Assembly: GCF_900168325.1 (NCBI RefSeq)
Contig: NZ_FVZE01000001.1
Location: 1,240,001 to 1,304,000 of the forward strand
From: Novosphingobium mathurense
Lineage (GTDB): Bacteria; Pseudomonadota; Alphaproteobacteria; Sphingomonadales; Sphingomonadaceae
Length of the DNA: 64,000 nucleotides
Direction of reading: 5' to 3'
Below the pieces are notes generated by a model, which was not told where the DNA came from, made no database searches, and worked only from the letters and a program-made list of their open reading frames with translations. Position 1 is the stretch's first letter, and each line of letters starts with the position of its first letter. Below, piece after piece: positions 63,180 to 64,000 of this stretch. The position numbers and the translations under genes were made by a program.

Positions 63180-64000
63180 TCATCGCGGTAGCGTGTAGTC
63201 CTTGAACTGGACGCGAAGGTCCTTCTTGCTGATCTTCCCGGTGCCGGTATGCGGAAGGGAGCTCACCAGTTCCACCGCATCGGGCAGCCACCAGCTGGCC
63301 ACCTTGTCGCGCAGGAATTCGCGCACATCTTCACCGCACACATTGCTGCCGCCACGCGGCACGACAATCAGGATGGGCCGTTCGTCCCACTTGGGATGGG
63401 CAACTCCGATGGCCGCCGCTTCAACGACATCCGGGTGCCCCACTGCTGCATTTTCCAGCTCGACCGAGCTGATCCATTCCCCGCCCGACTTGATGACATC
63501 CTTGGTACGGTCGGTCAGCCTGACCGAGCCGTCCGGCAGGATCGTCGCCACGTCCCCGGTATCGAACCAGCCCTGTTCATCCGAGGCATCTTCCTCCGTC
63601 TTGAAGTAGCGCCTGATCGTCCAGTGCCCGCGCACCTGCAGCGCGCCGGAGGTCGTGCCATCGTGCGGAAGCAGCGTTTCGTGGTCGTCCAGCGAAACGA
63701 TGCGAACCTCGCTGCCGTAGACGACCCTGCCCTGCAGGCATTTGCGATCGACCTGCTCGTCGAACGACAGCGCGTCCCAATCGGCCCCTTCGTAGGAGAC
63801 CGTTGCGATCGGCGAAGTCTCGGTCATGCCCCAGGCATGGCCCACCCGCACGCCGCTGCGCATCAGCCGTTCCACCACGCTGCGCGGAAACGCCGCGCCG
63901 CCTGAAATGGCATATGCGATCGGGGGCATGTCCTTGCCCGTCTCGTCGAGGTGCTGAAGAAAGGCGAACCAGACCGTCGGCACGCCCGCGACATGCGAGA
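63180..64000 (-). CDS. Acyl-CoA synthetase (AMP-binding), C-terminal part; continues past the window edge
   Basis: ATP-dependent ligase of the acyl-AMP-forming family, forming fatty acyl-CoA. Visible are the HVAGVPTVWFAF region, ISGGAAFPRSVVERLM, the GHAWGMTETSPI (A5-like) motif, FDTGDVATILPDGSVRLTDRTKDVIKSGGEWIS (A7/A8 motifs split here) and the C-terminal catalytic Lys in LPHTGTGKISKKDLR. The visible part is about 270 of some 540 residues; the N-terminal ATP-binding P-loop lies outside. Confidence 0.92.
   Translation of the reverse strand, partial: SHVAGVPTVWFAFLQHLDETGKDMPPIAYAISGGAAFPRSVVERLMRSGVRVGHAWGMTETSPIATVSYEGADWDALSFDEQVDRKCLQGRVVYGSEVRIVSLDDHETLLPHDGTTSGALQVRGHWTIRRYFKTEEDASDEQGWFDTGDVATILPDGSVRLTDRTKDVIKSGGEWISSVELENAAVGHPDVVEAAAIGVAHPKWDERPILIVVPRGGSNVCGEDVREFLRDKVASWWLPDAVELVSSLPHTGTGKISKKDLRVQFKDYTLPR

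Overview
The window is a gene-dense, GC-rich chromosomal segment of an alphaproteobacterium, most likely a sphingomonad close to Novosphingobium. Supporting this are the C4-pathway 5-aminolevulinate synthase (HemA), the response regulator CpdR beside an N-formylglutamate amidohydrolase, the plsY-dprA-topA order, a P450cam (CYP101)-like cytochrome, a SapC-family protein and two GTTC-N7-GTTC boxes of the alphaproteobacterial LexA type. I see no prophage, transposase, CRISPR array or rRNA. The content is mainly core metabolism and information processing, so the novelty lies in small regulatory elements and a few diverged proteins.

Layout. 1-3.6 kb: end of era, an SGNH hydrolase, a drug-efflux-type MFS pump and a 59-residue helix-turn-helix protein. 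3.7-8.2 kb (minus strand): plsY-dprA-topA; a 40-nt strictly alternating purine/pyrimidine tract lies at the topA promoter. 8.2-12.5 kb: murI, a degenerate metallo-beta-lactamase-fold protein, hemA and an Old Yellow Enzyme. 12.6-16.7 kb (minus strand): a polyamine cluster (carboxy(nor)spermidine dehydrogenase, carboxy(nor)spermidine decarboxylase, ornithine/lysine decarboxylase) containing a REP-like palindrome and a structured 369-nt gap. 16.9-21 kb: btaA-btaB (betaine lipid synthesis) behind a Pho-box-like repeat array, then a threonine dehydratase-type enzyme, a MAPEG protein and two small proteins. 21-26 kb (minus strand): ilvD, a lipoprotein, a fused NAD(P)HX repair enzyme and an RlmD/TrmA-type methyltransferase. 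26-30 kb: DUF3806 protein, ispE with an overlapping N-formylglutamate amidohydrolase-like gene, and ETF-quinone oxidoreductase. 30-37 kb: a cysteine-free uracil-DNA-glycosylase-like protein, slt, moaB, a CYP101-like P450 convergent with an arylamine N-acetyltransferase, and pgm. 37-43 kb: a tail-anchored LuxR-type regulator, purB, lapA-like, pyrF, a SIMPL protein, a lipoprotein, trpF and a small beta-barrel protein. 43-50 kb: trpB-trpA-folC, ampG, rluB-type synthase and rsmD. 50-58 kb: a secreted aromatic-rich protein, SOS-box uvrD, rhlE, D-2-hydroxyacid dehydrogenase and sapC. 58-64 kb: an sRNA carrying a CCTCCTCCC motif, N-formylglutamate amidohydrolase, cpdR, tRNA-Val(GAC), icd, an SOS-box radical SAM protein, a 93-residue membrane protein and the end of an acyl-CoA synthetase.

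The strongest leads are a promoter, CCTCCTCCC motif and terminator forming a complete small RNA gene; two LexA boxes, one in front of a SplB-like radical SAM enzyme; Pho-box-like repeats in front of btaAB; and the Z-DNA-prone tract inside the likely topA promoter. All functional statements come from reading sequence and motifs; no database search was run.
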